NCBI GenBank assembly: GCA_017940105.1
Contig: JAGAZG010000204.1
Coordinates: 1 to 8,595 of the forward strand
Length of the DNA: 8,595 nucleotides
Direction of reading: 5' to 3'
Source: Mailhella sp.
GTDB taxonomy: Bacteria; Desulfobacterota; Desulfovibrionia; Desulfovibrionales; Desulfovibrionaceae
How positions within the stretch are numbered: the first letter of the stretch is position 1; each line of letters opens with the position of its first letter. This document shows, one piece after another, positions 1 to 6,076 of the stretch. Under the pieces are notes generated by a model, which ran no database searches, had not been told where the DNA came from, and was given only the letters and a program-made list of their open reading frames with translations. The translations under genes and the position numbers were made by a program.

Positions 1-33
1 AACGAAATGGCTGGCGCAAGGGGGCTATGAGTT

Positions 34-63
34 CGTATAGTGTATCCAGAGCGTTAGTCTCAA
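34..63 (-). promoter_or_regulatory. Possible minus-strand promoter for a gene left of the window
   Basis: Read on the minus strand, TTGAGA (58-63) is followed after 18 bp by TATACG (34-39), a fair match to a sigma-70 promoter. It lies just downstream of the dehydrogenase stop and points out of the window, so it could drive an unseen gene on the left. I see no reading frame in bases 1-80 that I would call a gene. Confidence 0.25.
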
Positions 64-80
64 TATTTCTTGAAAGTGCT

Positions 81-1079
81 CTAATGATGGCTGCGATGGG
101 TGACCTCGTGGTCAGTTCCGCTTCCATCAGCAAAGCCGGCTGCATTGGTAAAGCAGTATTTCACCATGTGTTCTACGGCGCTTTTTGTATAAAACGCCGT
201 GTGAGGGCTGAGTATCACGTTTGGAAATGATCGCAGCACGGCCATGTCTCTGTTGGCAATAGTATCACCCGTGCGGTCGCAGTAATACAGACCGTCTTCT
301 TTTTCCAGAACATCGAGGGCCGCAAAGCCTACCTTGCCTGATTCAAGCGCATTGACAAGGGCATCCGTATCAATGAGTTTGCCGCGTGCGGTATTGATGA
401 TGATAACCCCGCTTTTCATGCGGGAGAAGGCTTCAGCGTTGAGCATGTGGTAGTTTTCTGATGTGGCGTTGGTGTGCAGGGTAATTATGTCTGATTCTGC
501 AATCAGGCGGTCAAGACTTACGTATTCGGCAAGTCCTGCTGCATGGGGGTTCTTATGTGGATCGCAGGCAAGAATGCGGCATCCGAATCCGCTGAGAACC
601 CTCATGACGCTCATGCCTATCTGCCCTGTGCCGATTACGCCAACGGTGCATGCTGAAATGTCCAGACCTATCTTTCCGTTTAGAGTGAAATTTTGCATGT
701 CCGCCTGGCGGAGGACATGGGTGATTTTTCGGCATGCCATAAGCATGAGCATGACGGCATAGTTGGCGACACCGGTTGGGGGATAGCTTACATTGGCAAC
801 GCGCATTCCAAGGCGTTCGGCTTCATCCAGATCGACATGGTCGTAGCCGATGGAACGGCAAAGCAGGTATTTTACTCCAAGGCTGCAGAATGAGCGCAAT
901 ACAGGGGCGGACATGTCGCAGGGGATGACGCTTACGGCTTCGCATCCTTTGACGAGTTCATAGTTTTTAGGCGAGGGATATTCCGTTGTATAGTCGAAAT
1001 CTATGCCCAGTTGCCGGCTGAATTGCCTGCAGAAGGCAAGCTCGTCAAACTCTCTCAGGCAATAAAAAAACAGCTTCAT
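81..1079 (-). CDS. D-2-hydroxyacid dehydrogenase, D-lactate dehydrogenase/VanH-like
   Basis: This is an NAD-dependent cytoplasmic enzyme of the D-isomer-specific 2-hydroxyacid dehydrogenase family, 332 residues, the usual length. It should interconvert a 2-keto acid and its D-2-hydroxy acid, most likely pyruvate and D-lactate. The Rossmann motif GTGQIG is at 150-155, followed by Asp173, which fits NAD rather than NADP. The catalytic triad can be placed at Arg232 (TARG), Glu261 and His293 (SPHT), with the spacing seen in lactobacillal D-lactate dehydrogenase. The segments RSIGYDHVDL (75-84) and SPHTAFYT (291-298) resemble the D-LDH/VanH branch. The start has an AGGAG ribosome site a few bases upstream on the minus strand. 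It is divergent from the aconitase-like gene. VanH is disfavoured because there is no D-Ala-D-Lac ligase nearby. The family is secure; the substrate is inferred. Confidence 0.9.
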   Translation of the reverse strand: MKLFFYCLREFDELAFCRQFSRQLGIDFDYTTEYPSPKNYELVKGCEAVSVIPCDMSAPVLRSFCSLGVKYLLCRSIGYDHVDLDEAERLGMRVANVSYPPTGVANYAVMLMLMACRKITHVLRQADMQNFTLNGKIGLDISACTVGVIGTGQIGMSVMRVLSGFGCRILACDPHKNPHAAGLAEYVSLDRLIAESDIITLHTNATSENYHMLNAEAFSRMKSGVIIINTARGKLIDTDALVNALESGKVGFAALDVLEKEDGLYYCDRTGDTIANRDMAVLRSFPNVILSPHTAFYTKSAVEHMVKYCFTNAAGFADGSGTDHEVTHRSHH

Positions 1080-1139
1080 GAGGCAGGAACTCCTTTGTCT
1101 GGCTGAAATGCAGGGATTTTGGAGAATTCAATTCGCATT

Positions 1140-1169
1140 ATTCTAACTCCAGTCATATGGTTTTGAAAA
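1140..1169 (-). promoter_or_regulatory. Possible promoter of the D-2-hydroxyacid dehydrogenase gene
   Basis: On the minus strand, TTTTCA (1164-1169) and TAGAAT (1140-1145) are separated by 18 bp, about 60 bp upstream of the dehydrogenase start at 1079. The -10 match is good and the -35 match is moderate. The 1080-1320 intergenic stretch carries no gene I can support. Confidence 0.3.
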
Positions 1170-1226
1170 GCAAAAACAGCACGCCAAAATATGCCACTGT
1201 CAATGCTTCTGCGGTTAATTTGCCTC

Positions 1227-1255
1227 TTGCGGCGTGATGAACGCAGGCATAGAAT
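1227..1255 (+). promoter_or_regulatory. Possible promoter of the aconitase-family gene
   Basis: TTGCGG (1227-1232) and TAGAAT (1250-1255) are separated by 17 bp and would start a transcript near 1262, leaving a leader of about 60 nt before the ATG at 1321. Spacing is ideal and the -10 is close to consensus, but the -35 is weak in its second half. Confidence 0.35.
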
Positions 1256-1320
1256 ACGAGTGTTGCATGCCTCTCTGGCCTGCATGATGGGTCAGTCATT
1301 TCCAGCTCAGGAGATCCTAC

Positions 1321-3618
1321 ATGGTCACAGTACATACCGCCCCCGTTATTCTTGTCGGCGGCACTCTGCTTTCTTGCCAAGAAGCTTCAGCAAGGGGCAT
1401 GGATATTGAACTTGCAAAAAGCGGCACGCTTGCCGCACGCATTCTTGCCTCGCACAGCAAAAAAGACGAACACGGCATACTGCATGTTAAATTCGATGCC
1501 ATGCTTTCGCACGACATCACTTTTGTCGGCATCATTCAGACGGCCCGCGCAAGCGGACTAAAGAGCTTTCCCGTGCCGTATGCGCTTACCAACTGCCATA
1601 ACAGCCTGTGCGCGGTCGGGGGCACGATCAATGAAGACGATCATCTTTTTGGGCTGACGGCAGCGCGTAAGTTTGGCGGTGTATACGTCCCGCCTCACAT
1701 GGCCGTCATCCATCAGTATGCCAGGGAAATGATGGCCGGGTGCGGACGCATGATCCTTGGTTCTGACAGCCATACGCGCTATGGGGCTCTGGGAACGATG
1801 GGCTTTGGTGAAGGAGGCCCTGAACTTGTCAAGCAGCTGCTGGGAAGGACGTATGACATCCCGAGTCCAGAAGTAGTGCTTGTCTGGCTGGAAAATTCCC
1901 CCAGGCCTGGCGTTGGTCCTCAGGATGTGGCGCTGGCTCTCATTGCAGCGGTATTCAAGAGCGGGGCCGTGAAGAACAGGGTGCTGGAGTTCGCCGGACC
2001 TGGCCTTGCAGGACTGTCTGTTGATTACCGCTGCGGCATAGACGTCATGACTACCGAAACGACATGCCTTTCGTCAATCTGGGAAACCGATGACAAGGTA
2101 AAGTCGTATCTTGAGGCGCATGGCCGTGCTGAAGATTTTCAGCTTCTTACTCATGATGCGCCCGCTGCATTTTCTGCGCTTGTGCGCATTGACCTTGCAA
2201 AGGTTGAGCCCATGATCGCCTTGCCTTTTCATCCGAGCAATGCATATCCCATTGCAGAGGTCGTCGCCCATGCAGAAGAGTATCTTGGCCAGGTTGAAGA
2301 AGAAGCTGCTAAGCAGTATGGCAGCCTTGCCAACGGTTTTTCTCTGCGTGGTAAAATCCGCAGCGGCGGCATTTATGTAGACCAGGGGGTCATTGCGGGC
2401 TGCGCTGGCGGCACCTTTGAAAATCTGACCGTGTCGGCTGCGATTTTAGCTGGACACGCGGCCGGCGGAGGACCGTTTGCACTGAATGTTTACCCGGCTT
2501 CCCAGCCGCAGGCTCTGGCCTTGGTGAAAAATGGCTCTTACGCCAGATTCATGGAAGCGGGGGCCATTGTCAAAACGGCGTTCTGCGGACCCTGTTTCGG
2601 AGCTGGCGACACTCCCTCGCACGGAGCTCTTTCCATACGGCATTCTACGAGGAATTTTCCAAACCGCGAAGGATCCAAGCCTGGAGCCGGACAGCTTGCC
2701 GGCGTCGCCCTCATGGATGCTCGTTCCATTGCCGCCACGGCGGCTAACGGGGGCAGGCTCACGCCTGCCACCGAACTTGACTGGTCCGGAATCGAGTGCA
2801 GCCTGGACTATGCCTTTGATCCTCTGCCGTATGCATCGCGCTGCTATAACGGATTTGGCCGGCCCGATCCTGATGCAGAGCTGAAGCTGGGGCCGAATAT
2901 TACGGACTGGCCATCCATGTCCCCCCTTCCGGAACATCTGCTTTTGTCTGTTGCCAGCGTGATACTCGATCCCGTCACTACGACGGATGAGCTCATCCCG
3001 TCTGGCGAAACATCATCGCTGCGTTCAAATCCTTTGAAGCTCTCTGAATTCGCCCTTTCCCGCAAGGATCCCGCTTATGTCGGCAGGGCTAAGGCTGTTC
3101 AGGCCATGGAAATAAAGCGGGAGTCTGCCGCAGACGATCCTGCGGTCGCCGAATACGTCCGCAGCGCCTGCGAAGCCCTGCGTGATGCGGCGCCAGAGGT
3201 GTGGAACGAAGTCACTGGGCAGGACGGCATGGGCAAGACAGGCATAGGCTCGGCAATTTTTGCAGTGAAACCCGGAGACGGCAGCGCCCGTGAACAGGCA
3301 GCTTCATGCCAGAAGGTGCTTGGAGGCTGGGCCAATCTTGCCGTTGAATATGCTACCAAGCGTTACCGCTCCAATCTTATAAACTGGGGGATGCTGCCTT
3401 TTCTGGCTGATGCAGACCTTGGAAAGACGCTGCAGACAGGTGCCTTTGTCTTGGTCCCTAACGTGCGCACGGCCATTGCGGAATGCCATACGTCCATGCA
3501 AGCCTGGGTGATTCAGAATGGCTCAGCACAAAAGACAGAACTGCGTTTGGGCGGGCTCACCGATGAAGAAAGACGAATTATTCTTGCAGGCTGCCTGATT
3601 AATTTTTATAATAGCTGA
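1321..3618 (+). CDS. Aconitase-superfamily hydratase (YbhJ-like), [4Fe-4S] enzyme
   Basis: This is a 765-residue dehydratase/hydratase of the aconitase superfamily, cytoplasmic, expected to isomerise or hydrate a di- or tricarboxylic acid through a [4Fe-4S] cluster. The aconitase signature with DSHT is at 149-152. The three cluster cysteines are recognisable as Cys361 (IAGCAGG) and Cys422/Cys425 (FCGPCFG). The C-terminal swivel domain carries GSARE at 654-658, matching the GSSRE active-site loop of mitochondrial aconitase, then RSNLINWGMLPF at 683-694. The second serine of that loop is alanine here, while the putative base Ser655 and substrate-binding Arg657 are kept. The overall order resembles the uncharacterised E. 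coli hydratase YbhJ more than AcnA or AcnB, so the substrate should not be assumed to be citrate. The start has CAGGAG about 8 bases upstream. It is transcribed divergently from a D-2-hydroxyacid dehydrogenase; I infer only a loose organic-acid link. Superfamily secure, reaction uncertain. Confidence 0.88.
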   Translation: MVTVHTAPVILVGGTLLSCQEASARGMDIELAKSGTLAARILASHSKKDEHGILHVKFDAMLSHDITFVGIIQTARASGLKSFPVPYALTNCHNSLCAVGGTINEDDHLFGLTAARKFGGVYVPPHMAVIHQYAREMMAGCGRMILGSDSHTRYGALGTMGFGEGGPELVKQLLGRTYDIPSPEVVLVWLENSPRPGVGPQDVALALIAAVFKSGAVKNRVLEFAGPGLAGLSVDYRCGIDVMTTETTCLSSIWETDDKVKSYLEAHGRAEDFQLLTHDAPAAFSALVRIDLAKVEPMIALPFHPSNAYPIAEVVAHAEEYLGQVEEEAAKQYGSLANGFSLRGKIRSGGIYVDQGVIAGCAGGTFENLTVSAAILAGHAAGGGPFALNVYPASQPQALALVKNGSYARFMEAGAIVKTAFCGPCFGAGDTPSHGALSIRHSTRNFPNREGSKPGAGQLAGVALMDARSIAATAANGGRLTPATELDWSGIECSLDYAFDPLPYASRCYNGFGRPDPDAELKLGPNITDWPSMSPLPEHLLLSVASVILDPVTTTDELIPSGETSSLRSNPLKLSEFALSRKDPAYVGRAKAVQAMEIKRESAADDPAVAEYVRSACEALRDAAPEVWNEVTGQDGMGKTGIGSAIFAVKPGDGSAREQAASCQKVLGGWANLAVEYATKRYRSNLINWGMLPFLADADLGKTLQTGAFVLVPNVRTAIAECHTSMQAWVIQNGSAQKTELRLGGLTDEERRIILAGCLINFYNS

Positions 3619-3639
3619 CAGGTTGCAAAAAAATTGGAA

Positions 3640-3682
3640 GCAGCCAGGCCTGTTCCGGCAATATTGCCGGTTTGACTGCTGC
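3640..3682 (+). terminator. Hairpin after the aconitase-family gene
   Basis: A perfect 16-bp palindrome, CCGGCAATATTGCCGG (3655-3670), sits about 37 bp after the stop, inside a weaker outer pairing of GCAGC (3640-3644) with GCTGC (3678-3682). Only three T follow the inner stem, so an intrinsic terminator is possible but not typical; the palindrome could equally be a protein-binding site. Confidence 0.3.
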
Positions 3683-3699
3683 TGTGGAAGACACATAGT
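3672..3699 (+). promoter_or_regulatory. Possible promoter of the lipoprotein gene
   Basis: TTGACT (3672-3677, five of six consensus bases) and CATAGT (3694-3699, four of six) are separated by 16 bp. A transcript would begin near 3706, giving a leader of about 23 nt before the ATG at 3729. It starts directly after the 3655-3670 palindrome, which could act as an operator. Confidence 0.35.
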
Positions 3700-3728
3700 T
3701 CGTTTCACTTTAAACAACAGGAAAAGCC

Positions 3729-4131
3729 ATGAGAATCGCCAGAAAATTGCTTTCTTTTTTTTTCAGCATGTTCTTTTGCATTGTCCTTTTCCGGCTGCAC
3801 AGATTTGCATGACGACTACTATGCACCGCCGCCTCCGCCTCCGCATAATGTCAGACCGGCTCCTCCAGAATCTCAGCACGTCAGGCCGGTAATGCCCCCT
3901 CATCATCAGGTAAAACCTGCGCCGGCACACGTGAGGCCTGAGCAGCCGGCACCCCAGGCAAGGCCAAGGCCCAGCAAGCAAAAGCCGGAGCCTGCGCAGG
4001 CAAGGCCGCCGCAGCAAAATGTCCGTCCGCAGCCTCAGCTCCGTAATCCGGAGCGTGTCCGTCCTTCCCGCAATCCTATTAAACGACCCGTTCCGGAAAG
4101 ACCGGTCAGTCCTGACTTGCACAGGAAATAG
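3729..4131 (+). CDS. Proline-rich lipoprotein, interrupted by a frameshift at a T9 tract
   Basis: The ATG at 3729 has AGGA 6-7 bases upstream and opens a basic signal-peptide start, MRIARKLLS, but in that frame translation ends after 27 codons. The downstream frame, which has a stop at 3730 and no ATG before the lipobox, continues through a lipobox FSGC (Cys codon 3796-3798) to the stop at 4129-4131. The two frames meet at nine consecutive T (3755-3763). With eight T the product would be a standard lipoprotein of 133 residues: MRIARK, a hydrophobic core, cleavage before Cys23, and a mature part beginning CTDLHDDYYA. The mature part has six prolines in a row and eight [VA][RK]P motifs spaced through the chain, and is strongly basic, so it is probably an extended, disordered periplasmic or outer-membrane protein. 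I recognise no family and infer no function. It may be phase-variable, rescued by slippage, decayed, or carry a sequencing error. Confidence 0.7.
3755..3763 (+). repeat. T9 homopolymer inside the lipoprotein signal peptide
   Basis: Nine T in a row, the longest single-base run I see in the window, lie at codons 9-12 of the lipoprotein gene. Removing one T joins the ATG/signal-peptide frame to the lipobox frame; nine T keep them apart. Runs of this length are prone to replication and transcription slippage. Confidence 0.9.
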
Positions 4132-4231
4132 AGCTGGTTGAAGCATGCGTGTCCGCGCAGCACGTGCGGCATGATGTATGCTGTGTGTGAAAAAAACTTT
4201 CAACGCTGTGTCTGGCCTGAGCCTTTTCTGC

Positions 4232-4260
4232 TTGCGGTGGGACATGGTTGCATATATGAT
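4232..4260 (+). promoter_or_regulatory. Promoter of the 30-codon membrane-peptide gene
   Basis: TTGCGG (4232-4237) and TATGAT (4255-4260) are separated by exactly 17 bp. Transcription would begin near 4267, about 23 nt before the ATG at 4290 and including its ribosome site. This is the best sigma-70 match I found in the window. The 4132-4231 stretch before it shows no gene. Confidence 0.5.
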
Positions 4261-4289
4261 AATGCAGACTACATACAGCAGGAGCAGGT

Positions 4290-4382
4290 ATGGACTTCAT
4301 CTTCTTTTTTCTTGGCATTGGAGCGGTAGCTGCAGCTCTTACCTACATTAAGCGCAGCACGCCAAATCCTTCCCACAAATGA
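4290..4382 (+). CDS. Small single-helix membrane protein, 30 residues
   Basis: A 30-codon frame starts at the ATG at 4290 and ends with TGA at 4380-4382. It has a clean AGGAG (4280-4284) five bases upstream and a good promoter just before that. The product begins MDFIFFFLGIGAVAAAL, a single hydrophobic helix over about residues 2-19, and ends in a polar basic tail, KRSTPNPSHK. The charge distribution favours an outside N terminus and a cytoplasmic C terminus. The neighbouring gene trmL begins 73 bp further on, after a strong hairpin, so this looks like its own transcription unit. I do not recognise a family. Small accessory subunits of membrane complexes and hydrophobic type I toxins both have this general form, but I found no convincing antisense RNA promoter and no cognate complex nearby. 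The gene is supported by its expression signals rather than by homology. Confidence 0.6.
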   Translation: MDFIFFFLGIGAVAAALTYIKRSTPNPSHK

Positions 4383-4403
4383 TTTCCTGGCGGCATTGTT
4401 TAC

Positions 4404-4427
4404 GAGGGCGGATTTCATTCCGCCCTC
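4404..4427 (+). terminator. GC-rich hairpin between the small membrane gene and trmL
   Basis: GAGGGCGGA (4404-4412) pairs perfectly with TCCGCCCTC (4419-4427) around a 6-nt loop. It begins 22 bp after the small gene's stop. The following bases (TGTTGCC) are not a true T tract, so termination may be partial. It probably separates the small gene from trmL. Confidence 0.5.
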
Positions 4428-4455
4428 TGTTGCCGTGCATTAATACATTGCAGAA

Positions 4456-4917
4456 ATGCTCCATATCGTTCTTTTTCGTCCAGAAATTCCCCCGAATACA
4501 GGCAATATTGCCAGGTTGTGCGCAGGCACGGGGACGAGCCTGCATTTGATTGAACCGCTGGGGTTTTCTCTTGACAGCCGTTATCTCAAGCGGGCCGGAC
4601 TTGATTACTGGCCGCATGTGGATATGAAGAGCTGGCCTTCCCTGACTGCATACCTGGCGGCGGACGGAGCGGGCAGGCGCCTTGTGAGCGCGAGCGCCCG
4701 CCATGGAGAAGCCATTCAGCATTTTGCGTTTTTACCGGACGACAGTCTCCTTTTGGGACCGGAATCTGTCGGTCTGCCCCCTGATATTCAATCCATGGCT
4801 GAGCGCCATATACGCATACCAATCAAAGACTGCATCCGCAGCCTCAATCTTTCTTCGTCAGCCGGCATCATCCTCTATTTCGCCCTTGCATACCTGGGAG
4901 AGCTGGAAAGCTGGTAA
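4456..4917 (+). CDS. trmL: tRNA (cytidine/uridine-34 2'-O-)-methyltransferase TrmL
   Basis: This cytoplasmic SPOUT-class enzyme uses S-adenosylmethionine to methylate the ribose at wobble position 34 of leucine tRNAs (family knowledge). At 153 residues it has the normal length of the short TrmL/YibK type. The three diagnostic motifs are in order: PPNTGNIAR at 12-20, LLLGPESVGLPP at 98-109, and IRIPIKDCIRSLNLS at 119-133 with the conserved Ser-x-Asn at 129-131. The trefoil-knot SAM pocket is formed by the last two. The sequence aligns readily along its length with E. coli TrmL from memory (for example RAGLDY at 46-51). The start at 4456 gives the canonical MLHIVLF opening, yet no good Shine-Dalgarno sequence precedes it, so translation may be weak or leader-dependent. 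A hairpin at 4404-4427 lies just upstream. It shares no obvious pathway with its neighbours apart from using SAM. Confidence 0.93.
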   Translation: MLHIVLFRPEIPPNTGNIARLCAGTGTSLHLIEPLGFSLDSRYLKRAGLDYWPHVDMKSWPSLTAYLAADGAGRRLVSASARHGEAIQHFAFLPDDSLLLGPESVGLPPDIQSMAERHIRIPIKDCIRSLNLSSSAGIILYFALAYLGELESW

Positions 4918-4946
4918 TCTCTGTACCGCAGTTAATGAATCGGCTT

Positions 4947-4994
4947 GCCCTGGAGGACTGCACCATGACTGGGTTCGGATAAAAATGCCAGGGC
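4947..4994 (+). promoter_or_regulatory. Long-range stem in the metNIQ leader region
   Basis: GCCCTGG (4947-4953) pairs with CCAGGGC (4988-4994) around 34 nt, between trmL and metN. It could be the trmL terminator stem or a leader element, but no T tract follows. It does not match the SAM riboswitch layouts I know, and I see no MetJ-type operator (AGACGTCT) between 4918 and 5065. Confidence 0.25.
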
Positions 4995-5006
4995 TTAAAC
5001 ATCCTC

Positions 5007-5035
5007 TTAACAATCCTTCAAAAACAGGCTACCCT
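5007..5035 (+). promoter_or_regulatory. Possible metNIQ promoter
   Basis: TTAACA (5007-5012, five of six consensus bases) and TACCCT (5030-5035) are separated by 17 bp, placing a start near 5042 and a leader of about 24 nt before metN. The -10 is poor, so this is tentative. Confidence 0.3.
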
Positions 5036-5065
5036 CACCCATCTTTTTTGTCTTATGGAGCTCGG

Positions 5066-6076
5066 ATGACGGAAGCCCCCATCATACAGATCCGCGGTCT
5101 GGAAAAAAAATTCAAAAGCAAAAATGGCGAATTCTACGCGCTAAAGGGCATAGATCTTTCCATTGAGCGCGGTGATATTTTTGGAATTATCGGAAGAAGC
5201 GGAGCCGGCAAGTCCACTCTTGTACGGTGCATAAATATGCTTGAACGTCCCACTGCCGGACAGGTTCTGTTCGAAGGACGGGATCTCTGTTCGCTTGATG
5301 GAAGGGACCTTCGTCTTGCAAGGCGTTCTATGGGAATGATTTTTCAGCAGTTCAATCTGCTGATGCAGAGGACAGCGCTGGCAAATATATGCTTTCCTCT
5401 GGAACTGAGCGGCACTCCTAAAGCCGAGGCGAAAAAACGCGCGGAAGAGCTGCTTGACCTGGTCGGGCTTTCTGAACGGGCCGGCGCATATCCCTCTCCG
5501 CTTTCAGGTGGGCAGAAGCAGCGCGTCGCCATAGCACGCGCCCTGGCTTCCCGCCCAAAAGTGCTCCTGTGCGACGAGGCTACCTCTGCACTTGATCCGG
5601 AAACAACGGTGTCCATTTTGGCGCTGATACGCGACATCAATAAAAAACTCGGCATTACGGCGGTCATTATCACTCACGAAATGAGCGTGGTGGAAAAAAT
5701 ATGCAATCGTGTCGCCATTATTGCCGGTGGCTCAATTGCTGAATCCGGCCTTGTTGAAGATGTATTTTATCACCCTGAGACAGAAGCAGCCAAATCTCTG
5801 GTAATGCCTGAAGCTCTTCGTCAGGAAAGCCTGCCTGCCGGCAGGGTGGTGCGCATTGTGTTTGCAGGCAGTTCCAGCCTGGAGCCTTTGGTTGGCAGCA
5901 TGATTCTTGACTGCGGCAAGGCGCCGAGCATTTTGTACTCCGACATCCGCAATATGGATGGGGCTACATACGGACAGATGGTGATGCAGCTGCCCGATGA
6001 TGAGCAAGCCTGTGCCCGGATCCGCGCTTTTGCAGCGGCGCATGGGCTTTCGCTTGAGGAGATAAGCCATGTTTGA
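5066..6076 (+). CDS. metN: Methionine ABC importer ATP-binding protein MetN
   Basis: This is the cytoplasmic ATPase of the methionine importer; it hydrolyses ATP to drive uptake through MetI of substrate brought by MetQ. The product has 336 residues, the usual MetN length. Visible motifs are Walker A GRSGAGKST (43-51), the Q-loop in IFQQFN (92-97), signature LSGGQ (146-150), Walker B ending in Asp170-Glu171, and the switch histidine His204 (ITHEMS). After the ATPase core, residues 260-335 form the C-terminal NIL/ACT-like domain which in E. coli MetN binds methionine and inhibits transport. I chose the ATG at 5066 because GGAG lies five bases before it and the protein then begins like the family. 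The frame is open further left, but that part overlaps trmL and looks non-coding. The stop overlaps the metI start by 8 bp, showing translational coupling. Confidence 0.95.
   Translation: MTEAPIIQIRGLEKKFKSKNGEFYALKGIDLSIERGDIFGIIGRSGAGKSTLVRCINMLERPTAGQVLFEGRDLCSLDGRDLRLARRSMGMIFQQFNLLMQRTALANICFPLELSGTPKAEAKKRAEELLDLVGLSERAGAYPSPLSGGQKQRVAIARALASRPKVLLCDEATSALDPETTVSILALIRDINKKLGITAVIITHEMSVVEKICNRVAIIAGGSIAESGLVEDVFYHPETEAAKSLVMPEALRQESLPAGRVVRIVFAGSSSLEPLVGSMILDCGKAPSILYSDIRNMDGATYGQMVMQLPDDEQACARIRAFAAAHGLSLEEISHV

Noticed and set aside
81..1079. VanH-type vancomycin-resistance dehydrogenase.
   Set aside because: The sequence resembles VanH, but no D-Ala-D-Lac ligase or D,D-dipeptidase gene is adjacent; a metabolic D-lactate dehydrogenase is simpler.
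2446..2937. 163-codon minus-strand frame inside the aconitase-family gene.
   Set aside because: It lies wholly within a well-supported gene and its composition looks like an antisense shadow.
3763..4245. 160-codon arginine-rich minus-strand frame opposite the lipoprotein gene.
   Set aside because: It is a by-product of the proline/arginine-rich codons on the plus strand; no ribosome site or family resemblance supports it.
4290..4460. Antisense RNA that would make the 30-residue peptide a type I toxin.
   Set aside because: No minus-strand promoter with acceptable -35, spacing and -10 was found over the gene or its downstream hairpin.
4501..4512. GGCAATATTGCC inside trmL, identical to the core of the palindrome at 3655-3670.
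   Set aside because: It encodes the conserved GNIA of the TrmL motif, and a shared 12-mer is expected by chance in a window this long.
4703..5065. Open frame extending metN leftward by about 121 codons, which would make a 457-residue protein.
   Set aside because: The extension overlaps trmL on the same strand, has no family resemblance, and a well-placed GGAG precedes the ATG at 5066, which gives the normal MetN length.
4947..5065. SAM riboswitch before metN.
   Set aside because: The expected conserved helices and core bases are not visible; only one long-range stem can be drawn.
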